Assembly (NCBI GenBank): GCA_021151665.1
Contig: JAGKWW010000041.1
Coordinates: 1-25,664 of the forward strand
Origin: Flavobacteriaceae bacterium
GTDB lineage: Bacteria; Bacteroidota; Bacteroidia; Flavobacteriales; Flavobacteriaceae
Reading direction: 5' to 3'
DNA length: 25,664 bases
Each line of letters starts with the position of its first letter. Within the stretch, counting starts at the first letter, position 1. Both the position numbers and the translations under genes were made by a program. The notes below the pieces were generated by a model. The model was not told where the DNA came from. It saw only the letters and a list, made by a program, of their open reading frames with translations, and made no database searches. This document shows positions 14,854 through 23,427 of this stretch, piece after piece.

Positions 14854-15648
14854 ATGATAAAAAATCTGATTTTAATTATTGCCTTGCTTTTATCGCTTGG
14901 TGCAAATTCCCAGACAAGTTTTCCTTATAAGCGCCCGGAGCTGCTTTTGGGTAAGACCGTTACCGTGATGCCGATTGGCCAATATGATTTCTCAAAGCTA
15001 TATCAGAACTTCTATGCCGGGAAAAGTTTTAGCGCCTACTATAAAGGCAAGCGGGAAATTCCGAAAGAAATGCTCGAAGGCAGGAAATTTAACGTTGCGG
15101 CAGTTGAACAAAACCGCACCGAAAAAGATTATGAGGATTACTGGATAACCCTGAAAGATACAGCAAGCGGGGAAACATTATATTACCTGTACAGCAAATC
15201 CCGCAAAAAGCGTGGGGAATATTATTTTGAAGTGGAAGGCGGGCTCGATCTTCCGGCCGACTTTTACTGCGATTATATTGAGAAAATGGAAATGCCTGAC
15301 GGTACTAACCGATACACGCTCAACCAATCGGTCTTTGAGGTAGTACGGTCGGGGCCAAAGGCTAAGCCCTACTATACGCTAAGCCTGCAATTCTTTAAAG
15401 ACACTTCCCTTAACCTGGGCCCTCTTACCATTGTTATGGAAGATGGGAGCAAGCTTGTGATTAAAGGTACAGGCACCTACGTTGTGTCCGGCCGAAGCTA
15501 TGTAGGCGGCGAGGTTACAGCAAAGCAGCTTGAGGCTTTAAGTAAGTCAAAACCCGTTAGTTTTGAGTATGATGGAAAAAGCCAGTTGTTGCTAATTGGC
15601 GGCGACATACTGCAAAAGGGGAGTGCCTGCCTGCTGACCCTGGACTAA
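14854..15648 (+). CDS. Secreted cargo protein, paralogue B
   Basis: 264 residues with a Sec signal peptide (MIKNLILIIALLLSLGANSQ). After it, TSFPYKRPELLLGKTVT, EGRKFNVAAVE and VEGGLDLPADFYCDYI (127-142) repeat the blocks of the protein encoded just upstream, while the last 100 residues have diverged (GSKLVIKGTGTYVVSG, LEALSKSKPVSFEYDGKSQLLLIGG). The gap of 95 bases to the first paralogue has no clear promoter, so cotranscription is likely. Its stop is one base from the stop of the convergent tape measure gene, with no terminator visible. Function unknown. Confidence 0.7.
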   Translation: MIKNLILIIALLLSLGANSQTSFPYKRPELLLGKTVTVMPIGQYDFSKLYQNFYAGKSFSAYYKGKREIPKEMLEGRKFNVAAVEQNRTEKDYEDYWITLKDTASGETLYYLYSKSRKKRGEYYFEVEGGLDLPADFYCDYIEKMEMPDGTNRYTLNQSVFEVVRSGPKAKPYYTLSLQFFKDTSLNLGPLTIVMEDGSKLVIKGTGTYVVSGRSYVGGEVTAKQLEALSKSKPVSFEYDGKSQLLLIGGDILQKGSACLLTLD

Positions 15649-15649
15649 G

Positions 15650-18463
15650 CTAAAAGTTTGCCGCGTCCCTTATCTGCACATGGCTGCTGCTTTTAGATAA
15701 AATATCTTCTACCGCTACTACAGGCGCCGGTATCATCATGTTGGCCTGGGCAATCTTTGCTGCCAGCTCATCGGTATTGAGGCCCTGCGGCGCAATTTCC
15801 CGTGATACGATTCCGCCCGAGGCAAAGTAGTTGGGTGCAGCGCCCCCGCCCGCCGGAAATGCGTTGTTGAAAGCCATAAAATGCCGCGCCGCGTTGCGGT
15901 TCATCACCCCGATAAGCTCTCCCTGTTCGGCCTCAAAGCGTGTGCCGTCCTCACCGGTAAACATGGTGCCACCCTGGCTGTGCCGCCTGCCGCCTATTCC
16001 AAAGAGTGCGCCTTTCTCTGCTTTGGGTGCTTTGGTAGAAGTGATCTTCTTCACGTTGGCGATACCCGCAGCTACCGCAGCGGCAGCCGCTACCGCACCC
16101 AGCGCAGGCCCGACAATAGGTATACCCGACATTGAGCTATAGGCAGATACCGCCGACTTATACGTATCTATAGTAGCCTGTGCCACCGCCATTGCCTTGC
16201 CTGCCGCGCTCTCTTTGCCCATAATGGCTGCGAGGTTGCCAAAGGTAGAAGAGGCCAGCGACAGCTTGTTATCCATTACAGATTTTTCGATGGCCTTCTT
16301 GTTATCGGCATGCTTTTTATCCTCAGCTTCCAGGAGGGTGTTATATTGGGCCTCAGTAATCAGCTTGTCTTCTTTTCGTCGAGCCAAATCGGCCACTTCA
16401 TTGGCATATCGCTCATTTTCCTTTACCTGTTCCTGTTCGTACCAGGTGTCGGCTTCGGCCATCTCTAGTTCGTACTTAAGCGTCCGGTCCTGTGCTTCCT
16501 TATCGCGTTTGGCCTGTTTCGCTGCAATGTCATCGGCCTCTTTCTTTTTCTTAGACTCTTCAAATGCCTGATCTGTGGCTTCCATATTGGCTTTATGCTC
16601 ATTTGTAAGCCGCTCGATCTCGGCGAGGTAATTCATTTCACTGATGGTTAGCGCCTGGTTTGATGCTATTTTTTTGTTGAGCTTAGCTAAGTCTATGCCA
16701 TCTTCCTTAACAAGCTGGTCCTGCTGTAATTTGTATAGCTTGCCCAGCCGTTCCTGTTCCTCTACCACCATAGCCTCTGTAACTTCCTCGCCCGATTTGA
16801 TTTTACTGCGGTTGCGCTCCATCCAGAGGTTAAGCTCCGCCTGCCCAAACTGGGCCGCTGCCTGCGCCACGTTGGCTGCGTGCTGGGTGGTTATATTCAG
16901 TGCTTCGGCCTGGTACTGCAGTTGCGTTATCTTTTTCTGTTGCAGCTCGTTTTGCAAGACCGCGAGCGATTTTTTGGCATATTCCTCTTCATATTTTATC
17001 TGTTCTGCCAGGGTTTTGCTATGGGCGCTGTTTCGTGCCACATAAAGCGCAAGCAATTGCTTTTGCCTTGCCAGCGCATCATCCATCAGCTTGCGGCGGC
17101 GCTCAAGCTCATCGGCCACTTCCTGGTCGCGCTTTGCCTTGAGCTCGTCCTGCATAGCCTTAAGCTCTTCTGTTTGCTTTCGGCCCAGTGATGCCTCTTC
17201 GCCATAAATTCGTGTTCGCTCTACCTGGGCTTTTCGCAATGCCTCGAGCTCTTCTTCAGAAATCGACTTTTTGTCTGCCAGCTCTTTAGCATATGCAAAG
17301 CCCTTTGTTTTAAGGTCTTCGAGCTCGGTGTCGGTAAGGTTCTTTCCTGTAGCTATCTGCTGCGCAGCAATGCGGTAAGATTCTTCGGCATTGGCCTTGC
17401 GTTGCTTAAAATTGTCGTTTTCTGTTTTCTGCGCATCCTCAAGGGCTTTCATCCGTTCCTGCTCGCTCTTTGTCTGGTCTTTGGCCGTAGCCATATAGCC
17501 GTCTATGCTTTTTTTGGCGTCTTCATTGGCAATTTCCTGAAGCTCCATTGCATCGGCCAGGTCCTGCTGCGCTTTCTTAAGGTTCATCGCCTCATCAGCA
17601 GCCTCTGCGGCAGAACCCGCAAAATCAGAAAAGAAGTCGCCCAGCGATGTAGCGCCGGTAAGCAGTCCTATCACAGAGTTCTTAACCGATTCTATCACCG
17701 CGCCCACGCCGGCCATTACCTGTTCTACCTTATCTACCACAGGCGAAAAGTCTTTAAACACGGCAACAAGCCCCTGTACTACCAGCACCAGGGCCGTAAG
17801 GATAGCGCCAATGGGGTTAGATACAAATCCCCAGGCGGCTTTGGTCATCCCGCCGATGCCTCCCGTAATGCCGTTAAAAGCGTTCTTGAGCAGCGGGCCG
17901 GCACCCCCTGCTTCCTGCGCGCGCGACACCATTCCGCTAAGCCCCCCATTAAAAATGTTGATGCTGTCAAAGCTTTCCATCACTTTCGATTTATAGTCGT
18001 TCATGGTAGTAACAAGCTTGCCGTGCTCACTGCCGTTTTCCTTCAGCCAGTTGTTGTTTTCCATCAGCTTGGCATTTATAAGCGCAAGTTTCTGCTGGTA
18101 ATCATTGTCTGATGTGTTCAGCGTTTTTTTGAGCGCGATAAGCTGTTGATTGTTGGCAATGTAATCTGTTTCACTTTGGTTGATTCGCTCAGTACCGTCA
18201 TATATGTCACGCATCTGCGAAATCATTTGCTGCTGTTGGCTGTTCGATGCTTTAATGGCTGCTTCCTGCGCCTGATACTTAGCATAGAGCTGCATCATCG
18301 CAGTTTCATTGCTTTTATATGTTTTCGTGGTTTCTTTGCCTTGTTCAATCAGGTCGAGCTGTGCATCTGCCAGTTCATCCATCTTCTTTTTGGTCTCGGC
18401 GGCAGCTTTCATAATGCCCGCCGTATCCAGCTGGAGTTCTGCCAGCACTATTTTTTTTCCCAT
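15650..18463 (-). CDS. Tail tape measure protein
   Basis: 937 residues. It is mostly long helix with heptad character and many Lys, Glu, Gln and Ala, as in tape measures, which set tail length and leave the tail at DNA injection. Two hydrophobic stretches are present: near 205-240 (WGFVSNPIGAILTALVLVVQ) and near 815-850 (IPIVGPALGAVAAAAAVAAG), the usual membrane-active parts. Between them lies a continuous coiled-coil region (about 290-770) with ELKAKRDQEVADELERRRKL. The C-terminus carries a Gly-rich segment (GRRHSQGGTMFTGEDGTRFE) seen at the end of many tape measures. At about 0.15 nm per residue it would specify a tail of roughly 140 nm (inference). The start abuts the 97-aa gene. Confidence 0.9.
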   Translation of the reverse strand: MGKKIVLAELQLDTAGIMKAAAETKKKMDELADAQLDLIEQGKETTKTYKSNETAMMQLYAKYQAQEAAIKASNSQQQQMISQMRDIYDGTERINQSETDYIANNQQLIALKKTLNTSDNDYQQKLALINAKLMENNNWLKENGSEHGKLVTTMNDYKSKVMESFDSINIFNGGLSGMVSRAQEAGGAGPLLKNAFNGITGGIGGMTKAAWGFVSNPIGAILTALVLVVQGLVAVFKDFSPVVDKVEQVMAGVGAVIESVKNSVIGLLTGATSLGDFFSDFAGSAAEAADEAMNLKKAQQDLADAMELQEIANEDAKKSIDGYMATAKDQTKSEQERMKALEDAQKTENDNFKQRKANAEESYRIAAQQIATGKNLTDTELEDLKTKGFAYAKELADKKSISEEELEALRKAQVERTRIYGEEASLGRKQTEELKAMQDELKAKRDQEVADELERRRKLMDDALARQKQLLALYVARNSAHSKTLAEQIKYEEEYAKKSLAVLQNELQQKKITQLQYQAEALNITTQHAANVAQAAAQFGQAELNLWMERNRSKIKSGEEVTEAMVVEEQERLGKLYKLQQDQLVKEDGIDLAKLNKKIASNQALTISEMNYLAEIERLTNEHKANMEATDQAFEESKKKKEADDIAAKQAKRDKEAQDRTLKYELEMAEADTWYEQEQVKENERYANEVADLARRKEDKLITEAQYNTLLEAEDKKHADNKKAIEKSVMDNKLSLASSTFGNLAAIMGKESAAGKAMAVAQATIDTYKSAVSAYSSMSGIPIVGPALGAVAAAAAVAAGIANVKKITSTKAPKAEKGALFGIGGRRHSQGGTMFTGEDGTRFEAEQGELIGVMNRNAARHFMAFNNAFPAGGGAAPNYFASGGIVSREIAPQGLNTDELAAKIAQANMMIPAPVVAVEDILSKSSSHVQIRDAANF

Positions 18464-18757
18464 TTATTCTACGTTTAAGGTTATTTCATTGCTTTTCAGC
18501 GAAATCTGCTTGTCTTTAGAGATAACTTCTAAAACGATGGTGTAACTGCCCTTTTCGCCAAAACTGACGTTATACTCAAAACCGGATATGGGTTCTACTT
18601 TTGCCTCGGTGCCTGCCTGAAGTACAAACGAATATTCGTTCAGGTTATAGATAGTGCCGAGCCATACGGTTACCGTTTCGCCAGTTTCGCCAGTGAGTTC
18701 TGTGCGCCCGAAGCCGAAGCTGATTGCGGGGGGCGCCTCCCTGAGTGGGTTTACCAT
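18464..18757 (-). CDS. Small Ig-like beta-sandwich phage protein
   Basis: 97 residues, all beta in look. Strands such as ETVTVWLGTIYNL, FEYNVSFGEKGSYTIVLEVIS and ISLKSNEITLNVE, with the G-x-Y-T-I-V-L-E-V pattern, recall Ig-like or PKD-type domains, which often decorate phage tails and help weak binding to cell surfaces. The start overlaps the 745-aa gene by 7 bases and the end abuts the tape measure start. A small tail-tip or assembly part is likely. An initiation helper for the tape measure is possible. Confidence 0.6.
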   Translation of the reverse strand: MVNPLREAPPAISFGFGRTELTGETGETVTVWLGTIYNLNEYSFVLQAGTEAKVEPISGFEYNVSFGEKGSYTIVLEVISKDKQISLKSNEITLNVE

Positions 18758-20988
18758 TGTATAGTTTTGGTATTAGAAATAATGTTGAGCGGCTGGTAGC
18801 GTATGCGCAGGTAGGTGGGGTAGGAGTACATACCGGTGCCCATGAAGAATGGGGAGGCAGAAAACTGAGAGGTGGCTTTCTGGATCCAGGAGAGGCCGTC
18901 GTACGACACCTCAAATATCAGCACCTCGCCGCTGTCTATCGTAAAATTGGCAATATTGAAATGTACTGCCACGCCCACATTGCTCGCCATGATGTAATAT
19001 ACTCCCGTCACGTTAATAGCCGGTGCAGGCGGTGCGGCTTCCTCATCTGTGAGCAACGCTACCCTTACGAGCTCGCATTTTACAGGCTTGCCGGGTATAT
19101 AATTGCTTATTTTGTTCATAATGAAATAGGCGCCAAGCTGTTTGAAATAATAGAGCTTCTTAAAACTAAAATTGGCAATGTCGGTTTCGGTCAGGTTGAG
19201 CATTGCAGTTACTATAAGCGCGTTATTGAGCACCCGCCCGATGTTGCTGTAATAATCGTTTACGATATCGTTAAACGGCAATCCCCAAAAGCTTTCGCAC
19301 GGTGCAGTAGAGACCGGGAGCATGGTGCCCAATATCCCTGACCTGAGTATCGTATGACTAAAAGTGTAGGGCATGCTGCGCATCAGGTAGTATCGTTTGT
19401 CCAGGGGCTTATAGGTAGTTACAGGAATTTCGAGTTCTTCGTCTTCCTTTACCTCCCGCTCCCAGAACTTATAAACGTTTGTAAGGCGCGATATTAAAAC
19501 ACGGCGGTCTTCCTCCGGGCTGTATATCTTAGATTTTATCAGGTCCTTGGTGTCGGGCAGGTTGCGGTTATCTATCGCTATAAAATCATCGTTGTAGGCG
19601 CTGTCTTTACTGTTGTAGCTGTAGCGCAGCCAGTTTTGCTGGGCATAGCTACCGTAGGTATAGCTTTCGCTTTCTTTACTTGCAAGCTTACCGCTCCAGT
19701 CCTCGGCGTCAGAAGTTTGAAGCACTTCCTGAAGCGTGAGAAATTCGTAATGTTTGCGGTATTTGTCTTTGAACATAGTAAGCCCAAAGCGCTGCACGAT
19801 CTCGGTAAGGAAGTCGCGGGTAGAAAAGTCGGCGAACGCCGTATTAAAGTTGATCGCGGTAATGTCGAGCTTCTCGAGCAAAACATCCATAGTACTGTCG
19901 CCATGCAGATAAAAGCCGTACTGGGCACTTTCGGCTGTTGCTTTGCATATTACGATGCTTAACCTGTCGTTTGCCTGCAACTGCATCAACACGCTTCCCT
20001 CATATTCTGTATTGCGTGCCAGCCCATCTGTAAAGATACGGTAGGGCACGGCCAGGTTGGCGGGTAGCGCGCCGGTGTTTTTTCCGACGAAAACCTGGGC
20101 GCTCTTTGGGAAGTAGTATGCGCTGAGCGGGAAATTGGAACTGGTGGTATTGAGCTTGCATTTTATAGTCATCCTGTAATACCCGGATTGGCTTACGCTC
20201 ATGTGCATGTTTTGCGATACCGTAAGCCCGGCGTTTACCTGCGCCGTGTTATACCTGGCGTAATAAGCCCGTAAAGGGTGATTGTAATACTGGTAACCCC
20301 AGTCTTCGCTTTTTAGTAGCTGGGTGTTCGATTCTGACGGGAGTACACCTTTTGGAAAGGTCATCCACAGGTTCTTAAAAGCTTCTGTGTTGAAGACGGC
20401 GCCCGAATACTCAAACCCATAGGTGCCGAATATCTTTTCCCACAGATAACTTACCCGTACCGAAGGTATCAGATAGTCTGCATTGATGCGGTATTGGGTG
20501 GGGAAGGGCCGTCTTGAAAAGGTTGCCCCGTTATAATCGGCTATGATGTAGCGGTATTTTTCGTTGGTCCAGCTCGCGGTGATTGCCTGCGGCGTTTTGT
20601 CATGGTTGATATCCGAAAGGTTCAGCGCGCCGAGTGTGGTATTCTCTATTTCCTTATACAGGTCGATAATACCGTCGTAAATGACCACGTCAAAATCTTC
20701 GCCACCATCGGTTATCATTGCCCAGCCTTTGTACACAAAGCATTCGCCGGTTTCGCTATACAGGCTGCACTCGTTCTTTTGGTACGGAATGTTACTGCGG
20801 TGCCCGGTTACCGTAAGGTGCTCCAATATGCGCAGGTTGTTGGCCGTTTTGGGGAGATTGAACTTATTGGTGTAGCTGGCCTGCCGGTTTTCGAGGCTGT
20901 TCAGGTCGTTTACCTGCCGGGTTTGTGCTATGGCCTGCCCCGACGCGAGGTCGGCGCGCTGACCGTTGATATAGAGTATCAGCGACAT
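18751..20988 (-). CDS. Large tail-tip or baseplate-like phage protein
   Basis: 745 residues. The start MSLILYINGQRADLASGQ is followed by SLENRQASYTNKFNLPKTANN (31-51), a segment I associate with large structural proteins of Bacteroidota prophages. The body is beta-rich with domains ending near WSGKLASKESESYTYGSYAQQNWLRYSY, then a C-terminal Fn3/Ig-like part (EVLIFEVSYDGLSWIQ). Size, beta content and position among tail genes suggest the hub or tip (Tal-like) of the tail. This is inferred from context. Its upstream gap holds a heptamer array and other repeats. Confidence 0.65.
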   Translation of the reverse strand: MSLILYINGQRADLASGQAIAQTRQVNDLNSLENRQASYTNKFNLPKTANNLRILEHLTVTGHRSNIPYQKNECSLYSETGECFVYKGWAMITDGGEDFDVVIYDGIIDLYKEIENTTLGALNLSDINHDKTPQAITASWTNEKYRYIIADYNGATFSRRPFPTQYRINADYLIPSVRVSYLWEKIFGTYGFEYSGAVFNTEAFKNLWMTFPKGVLPSESNTQLLKSEDWGYQYYNHPLRAYYARYNTAQVNAGLTVSQNMHMSVSQSGYYRMTIKCKLNTTSSNFPLSAYYFPKSAQVFVGKNTGALPANLAVPYRIFTDGLARNTEYEGSVLMQLQANDRLSIVICKATAESAQYGFYLHGDSTMDVLLEKLDITAINFNTAFADFSTRDFLTEIVQRFGLTMFKDKYRKHYEFLTLQEVLQTSDAEDWSGKLASKESESYTYGSYAQQNWLRYSYNSKDSAYNDDFIAIDNRNLPDTKDLIKSKIYSPEEDRRVLISRLTNVYKFWEREVKEDEELEIPVTTYKPLDKRYYLMRSMPYTFSHTILRSGILGTMLPVSTAPCESFWGLPFNDIVNDYYSNIGRVLNNALIVTAMLNLTETDIANFSFKKLYYFKQLGAYFIMNKISNYIPGKPVKCELVRVALLTDEEAAPPAPAINVTGVYYIMASNVGVAVHFNIANFTIDSGEVLIFEVSYDGLSWIQKATSQFSASPFFMGTGMYSYPTYLRIRYQPLNIISNTKTIQW

Positions 20989-21017
20989 ACATTTTTTCTT
21001 GATGATAGAAGTCTTAA

Positions 21018-21209
21018 GGTCGGAAGTCGGAAGTCGGAGGTCTGAAGTCCGATGTCCGATGTCGGAAGTCTGAGTTCAGATGTCCGATGTCCGAAGTCGG
21101 AGGTTCGATGTCAGGGTTCGAAGTCGGAGGTCCGAAGTCGGAAGTCTGATGCGTTAAGTCTTAATGTCTAAAGTCTAAAGTCTAAAGTCCAGTGTCTGAT
21201 GTCTGAGGT
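21018..21209. repeat. GTCGGAA-type heptamer array upstream of the 745-aa tail gene
   Basis: About 27 tandem 7-base units with variants such as AGTCGGA, AGTCCGA, TGTCCGA and AGTCTAA. It starts 30 bases upstream of the start at 20988, in the same orientation as the arrays at 8273 and 10754. Confidence 0.9.
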
Positions 21210-21224
21210 AGGCGTGCCTTCCGT

Positions 21225-21379
21225 TTGTCATACTGAGCCTGTCGAAGCATCTTCTCACGGATGTATGGTTTCAGCCCGGATAAATTGCCTTCCGCTTTAG
21301 CGGGAGGTAACATATGTCGTGGAACAAATTGGCTTTAGCCGAATTGAATTGTAGTGCTTCGACAGGCTCAGCATGACAA
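21225..21379. repeat. Inverted-repeat element with two inner hairpins, MITE- or BIME-like
   Basis: Ends are 25-base inverted repeats with one mismatch (21225-21249 and 21355-21379); the right one contains GACAGGCTCAGCATGACA. Inside are TTCCGCTTTAGCGGGAG (21291-21306) and GGCTTTAGCC (21331-21340), both small palindromes. No coding frame is credible. Confidence 0.75.
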
Positions 21380-21393
21380 CAGAAACCTAATAA

Positions 21394-21418
21394 TGCTCCG
21401 ACAAGCTCAGCATGACAA
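21394..21418. repeat. REP-like unit
   Basis: A further copy of the unit, GACAAGCTCAGCATGACA, in direct orientation to the right end of the preceding element. Another lies at 24049-24072. Confidence 0.75.
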
Positions 21419-21460
21419 TACACTACCTGCCTCCCGACTGCGCCCGGGGTGACAACCAGA

Positions 21461-21490
21461 AACCCGAAACCCGTAACCCGTAACCCCAAA
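21461..21490 (-). repeat. G-rich heptamers, possible G-quadruplex, after the 495-aa gene
   Basis: The minus strand carries four G runs (21484-21487, 21477-21479, 21470-21472, 21463-21465) with four-base spacers TTAC, TTAC and TTTC, starting 7 bases after the stop at 21494. This matches the standard four-tract quadruplex pattern and resembles a telomere-like repeat. Confidence 0.7.
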
Positions 21491-21493
21491 CTA

Positions 21494-22981
21494 TTAGAGC
21501 GTTTGCGTATACCGCTGTGGCAGCTCAAGGTCGAAGGTAAAATTGGTAAGCCTCTCGCGGGCATTGCGTATCCGCGCGGATGATGTTTTCAGCGAAACCT
21601 CGAGCCACTGGTCCAGCCCGTTGCGTGCATAAGGCTGCCCGGTAAACAGGTAGATCTTCGGGCTCTCGAGTATCCCCTCTACAATGCGCCTGTCGTCTTC
21701 ATCCAGCAGTTCGGCTACAATCTTCATTGTGTCCTGGCTTTCGCGGCCCAGCTGTATGGTGCGGCCGCGCATCTGCGGCAGATTGGCATTGTCATTATCT
21801 ATCTCGCCCAGGGCTTTTGTACTGCGGTCTACCGAGTAAGTATTCTCGAAAAGCCAGTAGCTGTAGCCGCCATATTTATTAAGCCACTTCAGGTAAACGC
21901 CACACTGGTAGGGCATTTTACAGAGGGTAAGGAAACGGTCTTTGCGCGAGGGCATATCATATCCCATCAGGCGGATGGTGTTGTACCCGGAGGCCAGCGG
22001 CAGCAGGCTTTCCAGCGAAATATTGGTGCGCCCGTCAGATAGTACAATACGGTTCATCTTTCCTTTCATGGGCAGTCCCTGTGTAAACCCGGTTGTAGTG
22101 TTGCGCAGGTAAAGTGAGGCCAGGGGGCAGTACACGGCAAAATCGAACGGGTAGCCCTCCCAGTATTTGGCGTAAAAATGGGTTGCGTTGCGGGGCTGCA
22201 TCGGCGTCAGCACAAAATAATCGCCCCGGCCAAAGTTTCGGTAATCTGCCGGCTGCTCGGCTGCGGCAAACCAGGCGAGGTTAAACTGTGCTTCGTCAAT
22301 ATGGCCGTTGGTGCGGGCAATGCGGAAGTTTACGTCACGTTCAAGATACGTTCCCTGCGTAAAGTCATATACAAATGAAGCGGGGTTTGCGGTAACCAGA
22401 ACAGGGTTTGTGGCATCGTCAAAATTACGTGTATTGATAAGCGAGGCGATATAGGGCTTAAAGTTAAAGAAGAAGCTGCCCTGCGGGTCGGGATACAGCT
22501 TAGCGGTAAATCCGTCGGTAGACAGGGTAGCGTGGGCCGGCGATTCGCCTGTGGTGCCAAAGCGTACAATATGGTTGTTGTAAGCCTTGTACAATTCGGC
22601 GGTGCTGATGCCGTCATAAACGGTAAGCTGGGCGTCGTCCGGATCGATTACGATATTGCCCGTATAATAGATATTCTCAACCGTTATGGTGCCGTTGAAA
22701 GTGATATTTACAAAAACCGATGTGGGCGAAGACGTGTAGGTGATATATCCCGTTTTCTTGTTGAGTACCGAAAGATGTGCGGCTGTATTGCCGACAGAGG
22801 CGCTTAAGGTGGTACCCCGCATAATTCCGTGGGGTGCAGACGAAAAGGCGAGGAATACTTTGCTTACCGTTTGCAGCGAGGTATCATATACCACAGGTAT
22901 CCCGTTTAGTTTCAGGCTGTACCCAAAGGTATCGTTTACAGCCGGGTTATCGGTAAAGCGGATTTCTATAGTCCGTGTCAT
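21494..22981 (-). CDS. Large tail structural protein, distal-tail-like
   Basis: 495 residues, beta-rich, no signal peptide. The first 150 residues hold short strand repeats (VFLAFSSAPHGIMRGTTLSA, YITYTSSPTSVFVNITFNGT). The middle has aromatic blocks FFFNFKPYIASLI and WEGYPFDFAVYCPLASLYL. The last 120 include KMPYQCGVYLKWLNKYGGYSYW and WLEVSLKTSSARIRNARERLTNFTFDLELP, a late strand-helix-strand seen in distal tail (Dit-like) proteins. It is directly after the gp10-like gene (ATGA overlap) and before the 745-aa protein. A distal tail or tail-hub role is the best guess. Confidence 0.6.
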   Translation of the reverse strand: MTRTIEIRFTDNPAVNDTFGYSLKLNGIPVVYDTSLQTVSKVFLAFSSAPHGIMRGTTLSASVGNTAAHLSVLNKKTGYITYTSSPTSVFVNITFNGTITVENIYYTGNIVIDPDDAQLTVYDGISTAELYKAYNNHIVRFGTTGESPAHATLSTDGFTAKLYPDPQGSFFFNFKPYIASLINTRNFDDATNPVLVTANPASFVYDFTQGTYLERDVNFRIARTNGHIDEAQFNLAWFAAAEQPADYRNFGRGDYFVLTPMQPRNATHFYAKYWEGYPFDFAVYCPLASLYLRNTTTGFTQGLPMKGKMNRIVLSDGRTNISLESLLPLASGYNTIRLMGYDMPSRKDRFLTLCKMPYQCGVYLKWLNKYGGYSYWLFENTYSVDRSTKALGEIDNDNANLPQMRGRTIQLGRESQDTMKIVAELLDEDDRRIVEGILESPKIYLFTGQPYARNGLDQWLEVSLKTSSARIRNARERLTNFTFDLELPQRYTQTL

Positions 22982-23427
22982 GTTGCATTTAAGGAGTTAA
23001 GAAAGCTTTCTGTAAAGGCGGCAATGTGTGCCTCGCCTGCGCGGTCTATGATTTGCTGGATGCGCTGCGGGGTGGCAATGCTTTCTATAATATCGCTGCC
23101 GCTTACCTTCGGTTTCCAGCCCTGCTTTGCAATTTTGCGGGCAATAAGGAAGGCAAGGCTGCTTGTGGCGATATCTTTTTCTGTGCGGGCTGCAATGCCT
23201 TTTTGCACCAGCCATTGCTCTATCGCGGCGCTGGGTGGCTGCTTTCCGGGTGGGCGGCCATCGGCATAACCGTCTGCCATGATGGTAATTCCGTTGGGCA
23301 GTGCTACCACTTCAAGCGATTCGCCCCAGTTGCCGGAGGCCATCATCCCGGACTGTTCGTATGCGGAACGGATCTCGTTTTTAAGCGCCTCAAATTCTTC
23401 TGTGAGAATGGCGCCGGCTTCAGTCAT
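22978..23427 (-). CDS. HK97 gp10-like tail completion protein
   Basis: 149 residues. After an N-terminal helix (EEFEALKNEIRSAYEQSG) comes a strand pair (SLEVVALPNGITIMADGYAD) and then GRPPGKQPPSAAIEQWLVQKGI and SLAFLIARKIAKQGWK. The run of Pro-Pro, a Trp in a helix, a K-G-I and a late A-R-K-I-A-K-x-G is the pattern of gp10-type proteins, which complete the head-tail joint. It overlaps the preceding gene by 8 bases and the next as ATGA, so it is in one operon with them. Confidence 0.65.
   Translation of the reverse strand: MTEAGAILTEEFEALKNEIRSAYEQSGMMASGNWGESLEVVALPNGITIMADGYADGRPPGKQPPSAAIEQWLVQKGIAARTEKDIATSSLAFLIARKIAKQGWKPKVSGSDIIESIATPQRIQQIIDRAGEAHIAAFTESFLNSLNAT

Larger units (their letters stand above)
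20989..21493. other. 505-base gap made of repeats
   Basis: No gene. It contains the heptamer array (21018-21209), an inverted-repeat element (21225-21379), a further REP-like unit (21394-21418), a GC-rich piece, and C-rich heptamers (21461-21490) that end at the stop codon of the 495-aa gene. It separates two cotranscribed tail genes, so the repeats interrupt an operon. Confidence 0.75.

Noticed and set aside
17402..18112. 236-residue plus-strand frame opposite the tape measure
   Set aside because: Antisense of a regular coiled-coil gene; the peptide has no sensible composition and the opposite frame is clearly coding.
21018..21209. Possible CRISPR array
   Set aside because: Units are 7 bases and contiguous, with no unique spacers and no cas genes nearby.
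21271..21564. 97-residue minus-strand frame after the 745-aa upstream gap
   Set aside because: It is made of REP-like and heptamer repeat sequence (CHAELVGALLGFCCHAEPVE) and overlaps the true 495-aa gene.
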